A stretch of 51,242 nucleotides of DNA from Bdellovibrionia bacterium (GCA_030424665.1 JAUHWN010000012.1:1-51242), one strand, 5' to 3'. Positions 8,538 to 17,812 are shown, counted from the stretch's first letter. Numbers and translations are program-made. Notes: generated from the letters alone by a model not told the origin.

Positions 8538-10298
8538 TTAATTCATTTGGTTGGGGCGAAAAAGGTGGTGAATAGGATGGTCAGTTGGGTCCACAAGTTG
8601 GCTTATCAAACTAACCTGGGTATTTTCTTTTTTCTTCACCAACAAATCCCATTCTTTGCTTCGGAGTTCCTCGAGGAAAGTCTTTTTTTGTGCCCTGGTA
8701 GGTACTTTTCTATTCTCTATCTGAAAGCTCCTGCGAAAAGCTTCCAAATCTCGCGCAAGGTTAACGACAAGGAGTTGCAATAATTTTAAATCCTGAGATT
8801 TTTCCGGGTTTCCAGAGAGGCTTTGCGGGACCTCAAAGTAGAACTCCTGACCAAGAACAGAAGGGGCTTGAATAAAGTTATACTGCTGGATGCGACTTAA
8901 ATCCTGACTTGAGAGACTCGTGTTAAAGGAATAGTTTTTTTCTTTCCAGCTTTGAATGGTTTCCAGAATGAGGTCGAAGTTTTTATGGGACTCTGTTTTT
9001 CTAAAATTAATCCATTCGGACACTGGCGTGAAATGGGGGTCTACCCGGAATTCGTCGATTTGTCGGGTCGATCCAGAAGCGAAGTGATTGGACCACAGAA
9101 ACGGCGAAACCTGATTTGAATAGGAGTCGGCCATAAAAGTTTTCTTGCTTTGCTTAGCAAGTAAGTCGTAGTAGTTTTCTGAGGCCAACTTGTCTTTAAC
9201 AACTTTGTATACAAAGCTCCACTGACCATATTTTGAACCTTGAACTTCTGCACTCTGTTGGTAGTCAAAACCGGCAGTCGACGGAATGGAGAAAAGTTCT
9301 GCCGCATATTCTGCCAATTTTTCTGAAAACTTCTTGCCCTTGTCTGTGTCGTCATACCAGCGCAGAGTCGTCATACGTGTTACTTTTTGTTCGAGATCAT
9401 AAAAACTCGTGCGAACGAGTCCACTTTGTGGGCTCGCGTAGTAAACATAGGTCGACTTTTTAATTTCTGGCCAAGGGATGACTTTTGGGTAAACTCGGGC
9501 GAGTTCCTGTCGACGGGCTTTATCGATTTTAATAATACCGATGAGATCGTATATCGAATTTATATGAGTTATTTTACCCAAGCTCGCCGTGAGAACTTCT
9601 TGAGAAGTTATTAGAACCAAGTCTCCGTCCTGAAAGTCGTTAATTGTTTGATAGGCCGTATTGTGTGGAATTGAATTCGGGAGAAAGCTTGTCTTTTTAA
9701 AGACTGATTCAGTGACCTGTCTTTGTCCGTGTAAACGAGAAATTCGAAGAACTTGTTCGATGGTGTCCCTTTTTTTAAGTCGTCTTTGTTGAGCGGAGCT
9801 AGGAGGGGTTAAACCCGATCGGACCCAAAGATGGGCTTCGGCGAGGGATAAGAAGGCTCTGTCTGTGGATTGAATAAAATTAAGATGGGCTGAAAGGCAG
9901 GATTTAGCCTGAGGAAAACTTGTTTCTCCTACTTTCTTTTTGACTCGAGCTTCCAGTTCTTTATTGATTTGAACCCAGTTTTCAACGGCATTTCCGTGAT
10001 GGGTTCTAAAAAGTCTTTTTTCGCGGGCACTCAGTGCGAAATAGTTGTTAGGTTCGATATTTAAGTGTGCTGCCAATTGACCAATAAAATCTTCGCACTG
10101 GGAATTCTTCCATTTATTGAGCTGTGGGCAAATATCATTTTCGACGGCGCGATCCTGTAGTTTGTCGAGGCTACACTTAAGGTAGTTATTGAGAGATGAT
10201 TGGGGCGGCGCGAGTCGGTTCCCCATGGAGGCCGGCTGCCTGATCCCAGGAGACTGACAAGAAACGAGTACGAAACAAAAAAGGATTAATTTGCGCAT
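8538..10298 (-). CDS. Lipoprotein with possible permuted papain-like (YiiX/YebB-type) fold, active Cys replaced
   Basis: Envelope lipoprotein of 586 residues; the lipobox LVSC puts the modified cysteine at residue 14. A helical N-terminal region has several cysteines. From about 221 the order of motifs resembles permuted NlpC/P60 hydrolases: a GDLVLI strand (225-230), then a histidine (His245, in ITHINS), and later GFDYQQ and GQWSFVYKV, where active relatives have a C-S-E-L/F-V block. Here a tryptophan (Trp360) stands at the cysteine position, and FTPVSEW follows as in relatives. If the alignment is right, the protein is a non-catalytic binding protein. The fold call is my inference at low certainty; the lipoprotein call is solid. 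Start lacks a clear ribosome site. Confidence 0.72.
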   Translation of the reverse strand: MRKLILFCFVLVSCQSPGIRQPASMGNRLAPPQSSLNNYLKCSLDKLQDRAVENDICPQLNKWKNSQCEDFIGQLAAHLNIEPNNYFALSAREKRLFRTHHGNAVENWVQINKELEARVKKKVGETSFPQAKSCLSAHLNFIQSTDRAFLSLAEAHLWVRSGLTPPSSAQQRRLKKRDTIEQVLRISRLHGQRQVTESVFKKTSFLPNSIPHNTAYQTINDFQDGDLVLITSQEVLTASLGKITHINSIYDLIGIIKIDKARRQELARVYPKVIPWPEIKKSTYVYYASPQSGLVRTSFYDLEQKVTRMTTLRWYDDTDKGKKFSEKLAEYAAELFSIPSTAGFDYQQSAEVQGSKYGQWSFVYKVVKDKLASENYYDLLAKQSKKTFMADSYSNQVSPFLWSNHFASGSTRQIDEFRVDPHFTPVSEWINFRKTESHKNFDLILETIQSWKEKNYSFNTSLSSQDLSRIQQYNFIQAPSVLGQEFYFEVPQSLSGNPEKSQDLKLLQLLVVNLARDLEAFRRSFQIENRKVPTRAQKKTFLEELRSKEWDLLVKKKENTQVSLISQLVDPTDHPIHHLFRPNQMN

Positions 10299-10439
10299 AT
10301 GAATACATCGGATTTTTTAATCTAAAACATCACTGTAAACTCGATGTTGGTCTAGAGATCTTTGTCTAATTTTTCAATTTCACGAAGCACTTTGCGGTGC
10401 TAAACTAGCGTAAATTTATTTTCTTGAGGCCAAACATTC

Positions 10440-11981
10440 ATGCAGTCAGCTTGGGATATCTACTTCAACCACCCCGAAAAATTTGATCTTGGTTTTTTAC
10501 CGACAGAACAGAGTCATCCTAAAAGTATCGGTTTAGCCGAAGTCGCACGTCAGAATTTAGAACAAGCCTTTTCAATGTTCCGAGACATAGATCACGACGC
10601 TTTAGATTATCTGTTAGAGATTGAATCTAACATCGATTACCTTAGGGGAGTCGTGCAAAAAGCCTTTGTCGAAAACAAGAAGGTGTTTTTGTGTGGATGT
10701 GGAGCGACGGGACGACTCTCTTTATTTCTGGAATCTTGGAGCAAGGAGCATCTTCCAGAAGGTGAATCTATTCTTAGTTTCATGGCTGGAGGCGATTATG
10801 CCTTGGTTCGCTCTGTTGAAGGAATGGAGGATCACCCCGGCTTAGGCGCACGGCACTTGCTTGAAATGGGCTATCAAGCGGGAGATTACCTCATCAGTTT
10901 TACTGAAGGGGGAGAGACTCCCTATGTTATCGGTGCAACGGAGAAGGCTGCGGAGTTATCGCCGGGAAAAGTCATTTTTTTATTTTGTAATCCTGCAGAT
11001 TTACTCGAAGAAAACATCGATCGAAGTGCGAGTGTTTTACAAAATAAAGAGATTCACTCCCTTTCTCTGGGTAAGAGTCCCATGGCACTTTCCGGGAGTA
11101 CTCGTCTTCAGGCGACAACTGTGCTGACTCTCGTTGGAGCCTATTTATTGCAAAGAGAGCTCAAACAGAAGCTGGCCGACTGGATTGGCGAGTTAAAGTC
11201 TAGCTTGACCGAGGCAAACTATAAAAAAATGGTACCCTTAACCCGAGAGGAATCTGAAATTTACCAAAGAAATGAATTCGTTAATTATATCTCTGGAAGT
11301 TTCTCTTTGACCGTATTAACGGATACGACGGAACGGTCGCCGACATTTAGCTTAACATCCTTTGAGAACAGTCGATTTGAAGGAGACGAATTCTCGTGGT
11401 GTTACCTTTTTGTTCCAGGGACACACTCGGCAAAACTTGCTTGGGAAACTATTTTGCGACGTCCTGTACGAGCCCTGGATTGGCCCGAGCTGGAGTATCG
11501 ACGGGGAGAAGCCTATCTCGGTTTCGATATGAGTGAAGAGGGAATGATATCGAGAAAAGAAAATCTGCCCTCTAAAAGCTATGATTTGAGAATTGAACTG
11601 TCAGCCCAGGGTATCGAGTTGACGAGTCCAAAGACAAAAATTAGTTTTCAAGGTCTATCTAGTAATCTCTTAAACAATCTCTTTTTAAAAGTACTTCTAA
11701 ATGCCCATTCGACTCTCTTAATGACCCTAATGGGGAGAGCCAAAAGCAATGTAATGACCTATGTTCGGCCATCAAATGCTAAACTCATCGACCGTTCAAT
11801 TCGCTATATCAACTACTTACTTTTACAGGAAAGTATCAGTCTTGAAAAAGGAGATATCGCAAAAATCCTTAAAGCGGTTTTAAAAAAAGAAGCCAGTGAG
11901 CAGGCCCTCGTCATTAGAACTTTTGATATTATTCTTCAGAACCGAGATCATCTTCCTGAATTTCTTCAGCAAGTAGATTGA
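10440..11981 (+). CDS. SIS-domain protein related to MurQ etherase / glucokinase regulatory protein
   Basis: Cytoplasmic sugar-phosphate-binding protein of 513 residues. MurQ-type blocks occur in order: CGCGATGRLSLFLE (85-98, the phosphate-binding loop), SVEGMED (125-131), GGETPYVIGA (157-166), CNP (183-185) and SGSTRLQA (218-225). Near the C-terminus LLNAHSTLLMTLMGR and a later NAKLIDRS match the end of MurQ. About 150 extra residues separate the halves, so it is far longer than MurQ (about 300) and closer in plan to GCKR. MurQ removes lactate from MurNAc-6-phosphate during murein recycling; this one may do that or only sense sugar phosphate. Its 3' end overlaps the opposing peptidase gene by 53 bp. 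Confidence 0.85.
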   Translation: MQSAWDIYFNHPEKFDLGFLPTEQSHPKSIGLAEVARQNLEQAFSMFRDIDHDALDYLLEIESNIDYLRGVVQKAFVENKKVFLCGCGATGRLSLFLESWSKEHLPEGESILSFMAGGDYALVRSVEGMEDHPGLGARHLLEMGYQAGDYLISFTEGGETPYVIGATEKAAELSPGKVIFLFCNPADLLEENIDRSASVLQNKEIHSLSLGKSPMALSGSTRLQATTVLTLVGAYLLQRELKQKLADWIGELKSSLTEANYKKMVPLTREESEIYQRNEFVNYISGSFSLTVLTDTTERSPTFSLTSFENSRFEGDEFSWCYLFVPGTHSAKLAWETILRRPVRALDWPELEYRRGEAYLGFDMSEEGMISRKENLPSKSYDLRIELSAQGIELTSPKTKISFQGLSSNLLNNLFLKVLLNAHSTLLMTLMGRAKSNVMTYVRPSNAKLIDRSIRYINYLLLQESISLEKGDIAKILKAVLKKEASEQALVIRTFDIILQNRDHLPEFLQQVD

Positions 11982-13014
11982 AAATTTCTTCTATTTTTTG
12001 TTTTTTCGCTGAAAAAACTTTGCTGTTTAATTTTTGTCGCATGGAATAACTCTCACCTTGCACTTGAACCCGATAGTAAAATTCCGGATAGTAGCGCTCA
12101 AGGAAGTAATAAAGAAAACTTTCAGCAAAGTCCTCGGCAGGTGAACGAGCTGAATAGCTTGTGACAAAACGGCTCTGAAAAAGGCTGCGATAATAATTAC
12201 CAGCTTCGTCAAGTGGAATAAAGACCTCTTCGTCACCGTTGTAAAGGGCTGTGACTTGTCTGCGAAAAATGAGTTCCGGCTTTTTGAGGGGACGATCATA
12301 CTCGGCCCAACTGAGTCCGGCAAACTCTCCTGGATTGACGGGGCAGTGAGGGATGCCCATGTCTAAACTGGGGCGACAGTCTTCGGTGAGGTAAACCTCG
12401 AAGTGGGCGTCGACAAGATGTCCAAGTTCGTGAGTGAGTACCAAGAGTAGGGGCGCGTGAACTCCTTCTGGAGCTGGCACTTCAGCGTCGATAATGGGGC
12501 CTCGGCTTAAGTCACCGCCGGTAGTCCAATTTTGTTCACTGAGACGACCTTTGCCTTCTTCGCCGAAAAAACGTTGTTCCTCGAGACTCAGCATTGCCGA
12601 GACAGTGAGTTCTTCTTCAAATAAAATTTTCCGTAGACTAATTTTTCTCATAAGTACGTTGTCAGAGCTCTCGGAAAAAGTCTGTTGAAATTGTCCCAAT
12701 TCATACAGTTCGGGGTCGATTTGAATTCGGTCGAGTTTACAAAACATCGCCTTTAATTCGTCGGGATAGAACTCATAGATTTTTCGCAATTGGCGGGTAT
12801 AATTGCTGCCATCGCCACTGCAGACGCCATTGTCATTGATCACGCAGGTAATTTCATTCAACTTTTGGAGGCAATTAGTCTTTAGTTTTTCCTGTTGAAC
12901 CTCTGGCTCATAGACATTTTTTGCGTCATCTTTTGGGGCACAGGCTGCCAGCAAGAGGAGGATTCCTACTGAACTCAAAGCTATAAGATTACGAGTAATT
13001 GCCAGACTCATCAT
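11929..13014 (-). CDS. Lipoprotein zinc metallopeptidase (HExxH)
   Basis: Envelope lipoprotein of 361 residues: signal with lipobox LAAC (Cys25). The zinc motif THELGHLVDAHFE (His195, Glu196, His199) lies mid-protein, and AEDFAESFLYYF about 100 residues later offers a likely third ligand, as in gluzincin-type peptidases. Three cysteines near residues 48-65 may form a disulfide. I cannot name the family. The gene is last in a same-strand run of three (13991 down to 11929), with 43 bp to the gene before it, and its last 18 codons overlap the SIS gene tail to tail. No ribosome site is evident before the tandem ATGs. Confidence 0.82.
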   Translation of the reverse strand: MMSLAITRNLIALSSVGILLLLAACAPKDDAKNVYEPEVQQEKLKTNCLQKLNEITCVINDNGVCSGDGSNYTRQLRKIYEFYPDELKAMFCKLDRIQIDPELYELGQFQQTFSESSDNVLMRKISLRKILFEEELTVSAMLSLEEQRFFGEEGKGRLSEQNWTTGGDLSRGPIIDAEVPAPEGVHAPLLLVLTHELGHLVDAHFEVYLTEDCRPSLDMGIPHCPVNPGEFAGLSWAEYDRPLKKPELIFRRQVTALYNGDEEVFIPLDEAGNYYRSLFQSRFVTSYSARSPAEDFAESFLYYFLERYYPEFYYRVQVQGESYSMRQKLNSKVFSAKKQKIEEIFNLLAEEIQEDDLGSEE

Positions 13015-13057
13015 TACTAATTAATAAGCAAAATAGAGCCCTAATTTTGGGGTGGAT

Positions 13058-13759
13058 TTATTCGGTGGTATAGGTGATTTCTTTGACCAGTATTTTGAAG
13101 CTTGAGCCACTGTCATCTCCATCGAGACTGAGCCAAAAAGCGAGACTATCGAGGGCCTCTGAGAGCTGATAATTGATTTCGATATTTTTGTCTTCGTAGT
13201 GAGCAACGTTCTTTTCGAATATTAAATCACTGAGAGGGTGGGTTCGCGACTCTCCGACCCGGCTCTCATCATTGACTAGGTTGAAAAAACGAATTTTGGA
13301 AACACCACTTGTATCTTTCGCTAGTTTAAATAAGTGAAGGACCCAATCTGCCGCGATCTGTCTTTGCATCCAGTTCAGTTTGCGCTCGCCCTTTTCGACA
13401 AGTCCTAGTTTAAAAAGGAAGTCGTCGGCCCCTTTTTCGCCCTGCTTTTTATCTTTTGGTATTTTTAATTGCCCCTCTAAAAGTTGAGCCTTTACCGTAA
13501 AAGACTTTATCTTTGGGCTGGAAGGAAGGGGGAAAATAAGTGGGCTTGAGGACTTTTGAACATCGATGAGCAAGCCGTCTTTAGTAAAACTCACCCTATT
13601 AGCTGGAATTTTAGAAAAGTTTAAAACCTGCCAAGAGGACTTTTCACTGAGCGGGAGACTGACCTGGTTCTGCGCTCGTAGGTCAGTGCCCACTGAAAAA
13701 AACGCAATTAAAAAAAATATCGGAAATGACTTAGAGGTTCTATTTCTTTTTAAACTCAT
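13058..13759 (-). CDS. Secreted protein of unknown function
   Basis: A 233-residue product with signal peptide MSLKRNRTSKSFPIFFLIAF and a cleavage-like site after LRAQ. The mature part is beta-rich, has no cysteines, and contains SSWQVLNFSKIP near the start and LSLDGDDSGSSF near the end. This layout recalls DUF3047-type carbohydrate-binding-like sandwiches, but I am not sure. The chosen start overlaps the end of the upstream 83-codon gene by 20 bp; a longer frame to 13804 would destroy the signal peptide. It lies between that small gene and the metallopeptidase lipoprotein, probably in one operon. Confidence 0.72.
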   Translation of the reverse strand: MSLKRNRTSKSFPIFFLIAFFSVGTDLRAQNQVSLPLSEKSSWQVLNFSKIPANRVSFTKDGLLIDVQKSSSPLIFPLPSSPKIKSFTVKAQLLEGQLKIPKDKKQGEKGADDFLFKLGLVEKGERKLNWMQRQIAADWVLHLFKLAKDTSGVSKIRFFNLVNDESRVGESRTHPLSDLIFEKNVAHYEDKNIEINYQLSEALDSLAFWLSLDGDDSGSSFKILVKEITYTTE

Positions 13760-13991
13760 TAAACAATTGTAATATCTGGAGGCGGTCTTGTTCAATTTCT
13801 CCATTAGTCACCTGAACGAGCTTAGCTTTAATTTGTTCTAGCTCGCGACCTTTCTTAAGATCTGTCTCATCGAGAGACTCGAGGAGGCGTTCAAAGTAAG
13901 TATTTACCTTCCGACGAAAATCACCATAGTCTTTAACGACAATGCCTTGTACTTGTGTTTCAAATAAATCTATTGCTTCTTTTCGATCCAC
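13740..13991 (-). CDS. Small helical cytoplasmic protein, unknown
   Basis: An 83-residue, charged, probably all-helical protein with no signal peptide or cysteine. It begins at a GTG preceded by GGAGG at 7 bases, a strong ribosome site. Heptad-like spacing (FERLLESLDETDLKKGRELEQIKAKL) suggests a coiled coil. It heads the presumed operon with the secreted protein and the metallopeptidase lipoprotein. I do not recognise it. Confidence 0.68.
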   Translation of the reverse strand: MDRKEAIDLFETQVQGIVVKDYGDFRRKVNTYFERLLESLDETDLKKGRELEQIKAKLVQVTNGEIEQDRLQILQLFNEFKKK

Positions 13992-14166
13992 TTTCGAACC
14001 TCCGTTAAAGAAGCAAAATAACTTGGAGAAGGGAGAAGGTCTAGTTTTGCCTCAATAGAATACGGACCGCAACGCAATCCGTTATTCGCCTTAACAGGGT
14101 CTTAATAAGTGCCTATTTTTCCTTAGCATTCCTCAGCAATTAGGTCGATTTTGTCGATATTAAGCT

Positions 14167-16089
14167 GTGAGCAGTAATCAATCAAAAGCCCCTTCATTCA
14201 AAAAAATCGAAGACCGATTTGGTGCCTTCGCCAAAGAGGGGCCATTCATTCTTATGTACATCACACCAAACTATGAACTCGCATTCGTGAATAAAAGCTT
14301 CTTTGATTACTTTCACACTGTATCAGAGGATCAACTGGGCAAGCCCATAGAAGAAGTTTTAGGGGCTGAATCTTTTGCGGCCCTAAAGCCGTCCATTGAT
14401 AAAGCTCTTGAAGGCAAGTCTTGTAACTTTGAAACCATTATCTCACTTCCCCATGGTAAGTCATACTTTGACGAAAACTGTGTTCCCGATTACGACGACA
14501 AAAAAAATGTGAAGGGAGTCATCGCATTTCTGACGGATATTACGGAGAAGAAGTTTGTCGAATCAGCTCTTGAAGAAAGTTACGAACGTCAGATTCTTAC
14601 TGTGAAGAGTTTAGATGTTGGGATTTGGGACTGGGTCGATGTTGATTCGGATACAGTTTATTGGAGTTCTAAATTTTTCGAACTCTTGGGTTATGACCAA
14701 TCCGAAGTCGAGCCATCAGTTTCTCATTTTCTTTCACTCATTCATCCGGAAGATCAATCCAAAATATTTGGAAGCGAGGAAATCGATGAGGTTTTTGCCG
14801 AGTCTCCTCGCATAGAAAGAGAATTTCGCGTGCGTACGAAGAGTGGTCAATACCGTTGGTTTCGCCACTCGATGTTTGCGGTCAAAAATGAAGAAGGTGA
14901 CTATCGAAGAATCGTGGGAGCGAGTCGGGACATACACGAAGAAAAAGAAACTCATAATCAAATGAAAATTTACAAGGAGATTTTTGATAATTCTCCTGAT
15001 TATATAATTCTATTTAATCCCGAAGGCGAAGTGCTAGAAATGAATCAAAAGTACTGTGAAGCTCTAGGGGTCGATAAGAGTAAAAAAATTGGCAATATGT
15101 GGGATCGCGCTACCACTGAGGAACGAAAGTTTTTCTTTGAGGTTGTACTTCCAGAGGTCAAGGAGAATGGGTTTTGGCAGGGAGAGATCGAACTCAAAAA
15201 ATTAGCGAACAGAGGACAATTTGCAAACGTCGTCGTGAATGGTGTTTGTGATGATAATGGTGAACTGATTTATTTAACTTCGGTTATGCGAGATATTACC
15301 GAGTCCAAAAAGATGCAGCAGCAAATTGAAGTGGAGCGCGCTAAAGCCTATCAGAGTTCTCGTTTGGCAGCTCTCGGAGAGATGGCAGCGGGAGTCGCTC
15401 ACGAAATTAATAATCCCTTGGCTATTCTTATGGGAGCCGCCCATAACCTCGATAAAATGCTCAGTCGTAAAGAGGTAACCGAAGAGAAGTTAGAGCATTT
15501 TGTAGGAATGTCCAAGAAAACGATTAAGCGAATCGCAAGAATCGTTTCGGGCCTTTTGCGGTTTTCTAACCAAGGACTTAAGAGCGACGAAATTCATAAC
15601 TATCAACTCTCAGACTTGGTGGCCAATGTTATCGACATGTGTTCAGAAAAGTTTATGAGTCATGGGGTTCAGGTTCTTCTCAGTGAATTTGAAGGTGATC
15701 AAGAGGTTGAGGTAAATCGCATTCAAATGGAGCAAGTACTCTTAAATTTGTTTAATAATTCCTACGATGCCATCGGCGATCTCGACGAAAAGTGGATAAA
15801 GTTGACTACTGAAATTCGAGGTCAGACTATTCTTCTCAGGGTTGCCGACAGTGGCTCAGGAATTCCCGAAGAAATCCACGAACGAATGATGGAGCCCTTC
15901 TTTTCGACCAAAGAAGTTGGAAAAGGAACGGGACTGGGGTTATCGATTTCGAAAACTATTATGGAGTCCATGTCAGGTGATCTCAATTACAACCCTGAAA
16001 ATGACAATACTGAATTTGTTTTGAAGCTCAAACTCCATAGGCCCGTCGGCGAGAGTATAGACGAAGACAAAAGTAAAATGTCGGCCTAG
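14167..16089 (+). CDS. PAS-domain sensor histidine kinase
   Basis: Sensor kinase of 640 residues with no membrane segment, so it senses in the cytoplasm. It has three PAS domains (about 18-130, 140-260 with a PAC end at RIVGASRDIHEE, and 265-380 ending VMRDITESKK), then a HisKA domain with phospho-acceptor His412 in GVAHEINNPLAI, and an HATPase_c domain with NNSYDAI (N box), DSGSGIP (G1) and GKGTGLGLSIS (G2). No response regulator is nearby, so its partner lies elsewhere. The GTG start has no good ribosome site but begins just before the first PAS. The ATP-grasp gene follows after 41 bp. Confidence 0.94.
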   Translation: MSSNQSKAPSFKKIEDRFGAFAKEGPFILMYITPNYELAFVNKSFFDYFHTVSEDQLGKPIEEVLGAESFAALKPSIDKALEGKSCNFETIISLPHGKSYFDENCVPDYDDKKNVKGVIAFLTDITEKKFVESALEESYERQILTVKSLDVGIWDWVDVDSDTVYWSSKFFELLGYDQSEVEPSVSHFLSLIHPEDQSKIFGSEEIDEVFAESPRIEREFRVRTKSGQYRWFRHSMFAVKNEEGDYRRIVGASRDIHEEKETHNQMKIYKEIFDNSPDYIILFNPEGEVLEMNQKYCEALGVDKSKKIGNMWDRATTEERKFFFEVVLPEVKENGFWQGEIELKKLANRGQFANVVVNGVCDDNGELIYLTSVMRDITESKKMQQQIEVERAKAYQSSRLAALGEMAAGVAHEINNPLAILMGAAHNLDKMLSRKEVTEEKLEHFVGMSKKTIKRIARIVSGLLRFSNQGLKSDEIHNYQLSDLVANVIDMCSEKFMSHGVQVLLSEFEGDQEVEVNRIQMEQVLLNLFNNSYDAIGDLDEKWIKLTTEIRGQTILLRVADSGSGIPEEIHERMMEPFFSTKEVGKGTGLGLSISKTIMESMSGDLNYNPENDNTEFVLKLKLHRPVGESIDEDKSKMSA

Positions 16090-16130
16090 TGAGACTTGCC
16101 CAGTCGATAAAAACCTGGCAAGTAATCCAT

Positions 16131-16994
16131 ATGAAGTCCATTTATTTTCTTTCAAATCATGAGCAGTGCCATAAAAACCAAGAGGACCTTTTGTTGGCAA
16201 AGGCCTGTGAAAATCGAGGTCTTCACACTCAGATTACGCCTTGGAACCTTTCTGAGTTAGATTCTGTAAAAAATGAATGTTTCTTGATTCGTTCCACTTG
16301 GGATTATCACAGGCACCTGAAGTCCTTTTTGGATCGACTCGAAGCGCTCGAAGTTAATGGTAACCAAATTTACAATCCGCTCTCTTTAGTTCGTTGGAAT
16401 TCTGATAAAATATACCTCAAAGAAATGATCGATCAGTCGCTTCCAGTCTACCCAACTGAATTTGTTCGACTGGACAGTGAGGAGACTTTGCGGGAGTTCT
16501 ATTCTAAAAATCAGAAGGAAGGAATCGTCGTCAAACCGCGGGTTTCTGCTTCGGCCTACGGAACCTTTCTCTTGTCCTCAGATGCAAGCGAGGCAGACCT
16601 ACAAAGAGCCTTTAATGAGCTGCGGGGGCGAGATATTCTAATGCAGAAGTTTGCACGGGAAGTTGTTGAAGAAGGGGAGTGGTCCCTGGTTTTTCTCGGT
16701 GGAGAATTTAGCCATGCTATATTAAAAAGCCCAAAGACTGGAGACTTTCGTGTACAGGAAGAGTATGGCGGCAAGAGTCTTTTGAAAAATCCTTCGGGAC
16801 AAATGTTAAATGCAGCCCATGCAATAATAGAGTTTTTACCCGAAGTTCCACTGTATGCCCGCGTTGATCTCGTGGCTTCTCAGAAAGGCGCTTTGCTGAT
16901 TGAATTGGAGTTGATCGAACCCTTTTTGTTCTTAGAATATTATCCCGAAAGTATTGAGAATTTTTCTCAACTTCTTTGTTACTCTAAGGCCTGA
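16131..16994 (+). CDS. ATP-grasp (RimK/glutathione-synthetase-like) ligase
   Basis: Probable cytoplasmic carboxylate-amine ligase of 287 residues. The N-terminal pre-ATP-grasp part has the hallmark LIRSTWDYHRHLKSFLDRLE, then NPLSLVRWNSDKIYLKEM, which matches a widespread uncharacterised ATP-grasp group of COG0189 type. The ATP-grasp core shows VVKPRVSASAYGT (nucleotide lysine and loop), LMQKFA, and RVDLVASQ with IELELIEPFLF near the end, giving the Glu/Asp metal ligands. The substrate is unknown. The start is set at 16131; a frame to 16089 adds 14 residues that do not fit the family. Its end overlaps the pseudouridine synthase gene by 16 bp, tail to tail. Confidence 0.88.
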   Translation: MKSIYFLSNHEQCHKNQEDLLLAKACENRGLHTQITPWNLSELDSVKNECFLIRSTWDYHRHLKSFLDRLEALEVNGNQIYNPLSLVRWNSDKIYLKEMIDQSLPVYPTEFVRLDSEETLREFYSKNQKEGIVVKPRVSASAYGTFLLSSDASEADLQRAFNELRGRDILMQKFAREVVEEGEWSLVFLGGEFSHAILKSPKTGDFRVQEEYGGKSLLKNPSGQMLNAAHAIIEFLPEVPLYARVDLVASQKGALLIELELIEPFLFLEYYPESIENFSQLLCYSKA

Positions 16995-17812
16995 AGAAAT
17001 TCTTTGGGTGGAGCCGCTTGATAGGTTTTTTTGATTTGAGGAATCTCAATTTTTTGGGAGTGGAGAAACAAGCGCTCTGCTTTTTCTCCGCCATAAAGGC
17101 TGTCTCCCAGTAATGGGATACCTCTATGGGCAAAGTGAACTCTAATTTGGTGACTTCTTCCGGTTTTAGGGCGAACACTCCAGAGCCAGAAATGAGTTCC
17201 TCTTTTTAGGCACCGAGCTTGAGTTATAGCCTCCTTGCCTTCTTCGTGAACAATAACTTTGGAGTCAGTTTTGAGGAGCTTTTCATTGGCTTTAAAGTCA
17301 TCTCTCGAAAATGGACGAGACACGCAAAGGTAGGTTTTGTGTATTTGCCGTTTCTCAAAATAGTCATTGAGTTCTTTCCGCACCGACTTTTTTATAGCAA
17401 AAATTATGAGTCCCGTAGTTTCTGAGTCGAGACGATGAGCCGCCTGGCAATAGGGAAACTGTTTCGGGTTTTGTCGCAAAAGATAACTCAATACCCACGA
17501 TTGAAGGCTTCGAGTATCTTGCGAATCGGCCAGCTCGGTGGGCCCCCCTTGTTTTTTATTGATGACTAAATAAGAGTGTTCGACCGCTTCAATGCTTGCA
17601 AACTTCTGATTGGGACGTCCGAATTCAGTGATCAGTTTTATTTCAGCTCCCGGGCCGAGTCTTCGATTGCTGAGGCTAATTCGGTCGTCGACAAAAACAT
17701 GACCTCGTTCCCGTGCATAACTTGCTTTTTGTTTATTGAGGCGAAACAGAGTCTCTAATAGAAAGTCTAGGTTTCCTGGGCTCTGGACTCGAACTTTTTT
17801 ATAGGCCAGCAT
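16979..17812 (-). CDS. RluA-family pseudouridine synthase
   Basis: RNA-modifying enzyme that isomerises uridine in rRNA or tRNA. The 277 residues hold an N-terminal S4-like segment (about 12-65) and the catalytic motif AAHRLDSETTGLI with its Asp. RSHQIRVHFAHRGIPLLGDSLYG is the second RluA/RluC/RluD signature. The exact target cannot be read from sequence; RluA, RluC, RluD and TruC share these motifs. It is transcribed divergently from the acidic/basic secreted protein gene and overlaps the ATP-grasp gene by 16 bp at its 3' end. Confidence 0.92.
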   Translation of the reverse strand: MLAYKKVRVQSPGNLDFLLETLFRLNKQKASYARERGHVFVDDRISLSNRRLGPGAEIKLITEFGRPNQKFASIEAVEHSYLVINKKQGGPTELADSQDTRSLQSWVLSYLLRQNPKQFPYCQAAHRLDSETTGLIIFAIKKSVRKELNDYFEKRQIHKTYLCVSRPFSRDDFKANEKLLKTDSKVIVHEEGKEAITQARCLKRGTHFWLWSVRPKTGRSHQIRVHFAHRGIPLLGDSLYGGEKAERLFLHSQKIEIPQIKKTYQAAPPKEFLQALE

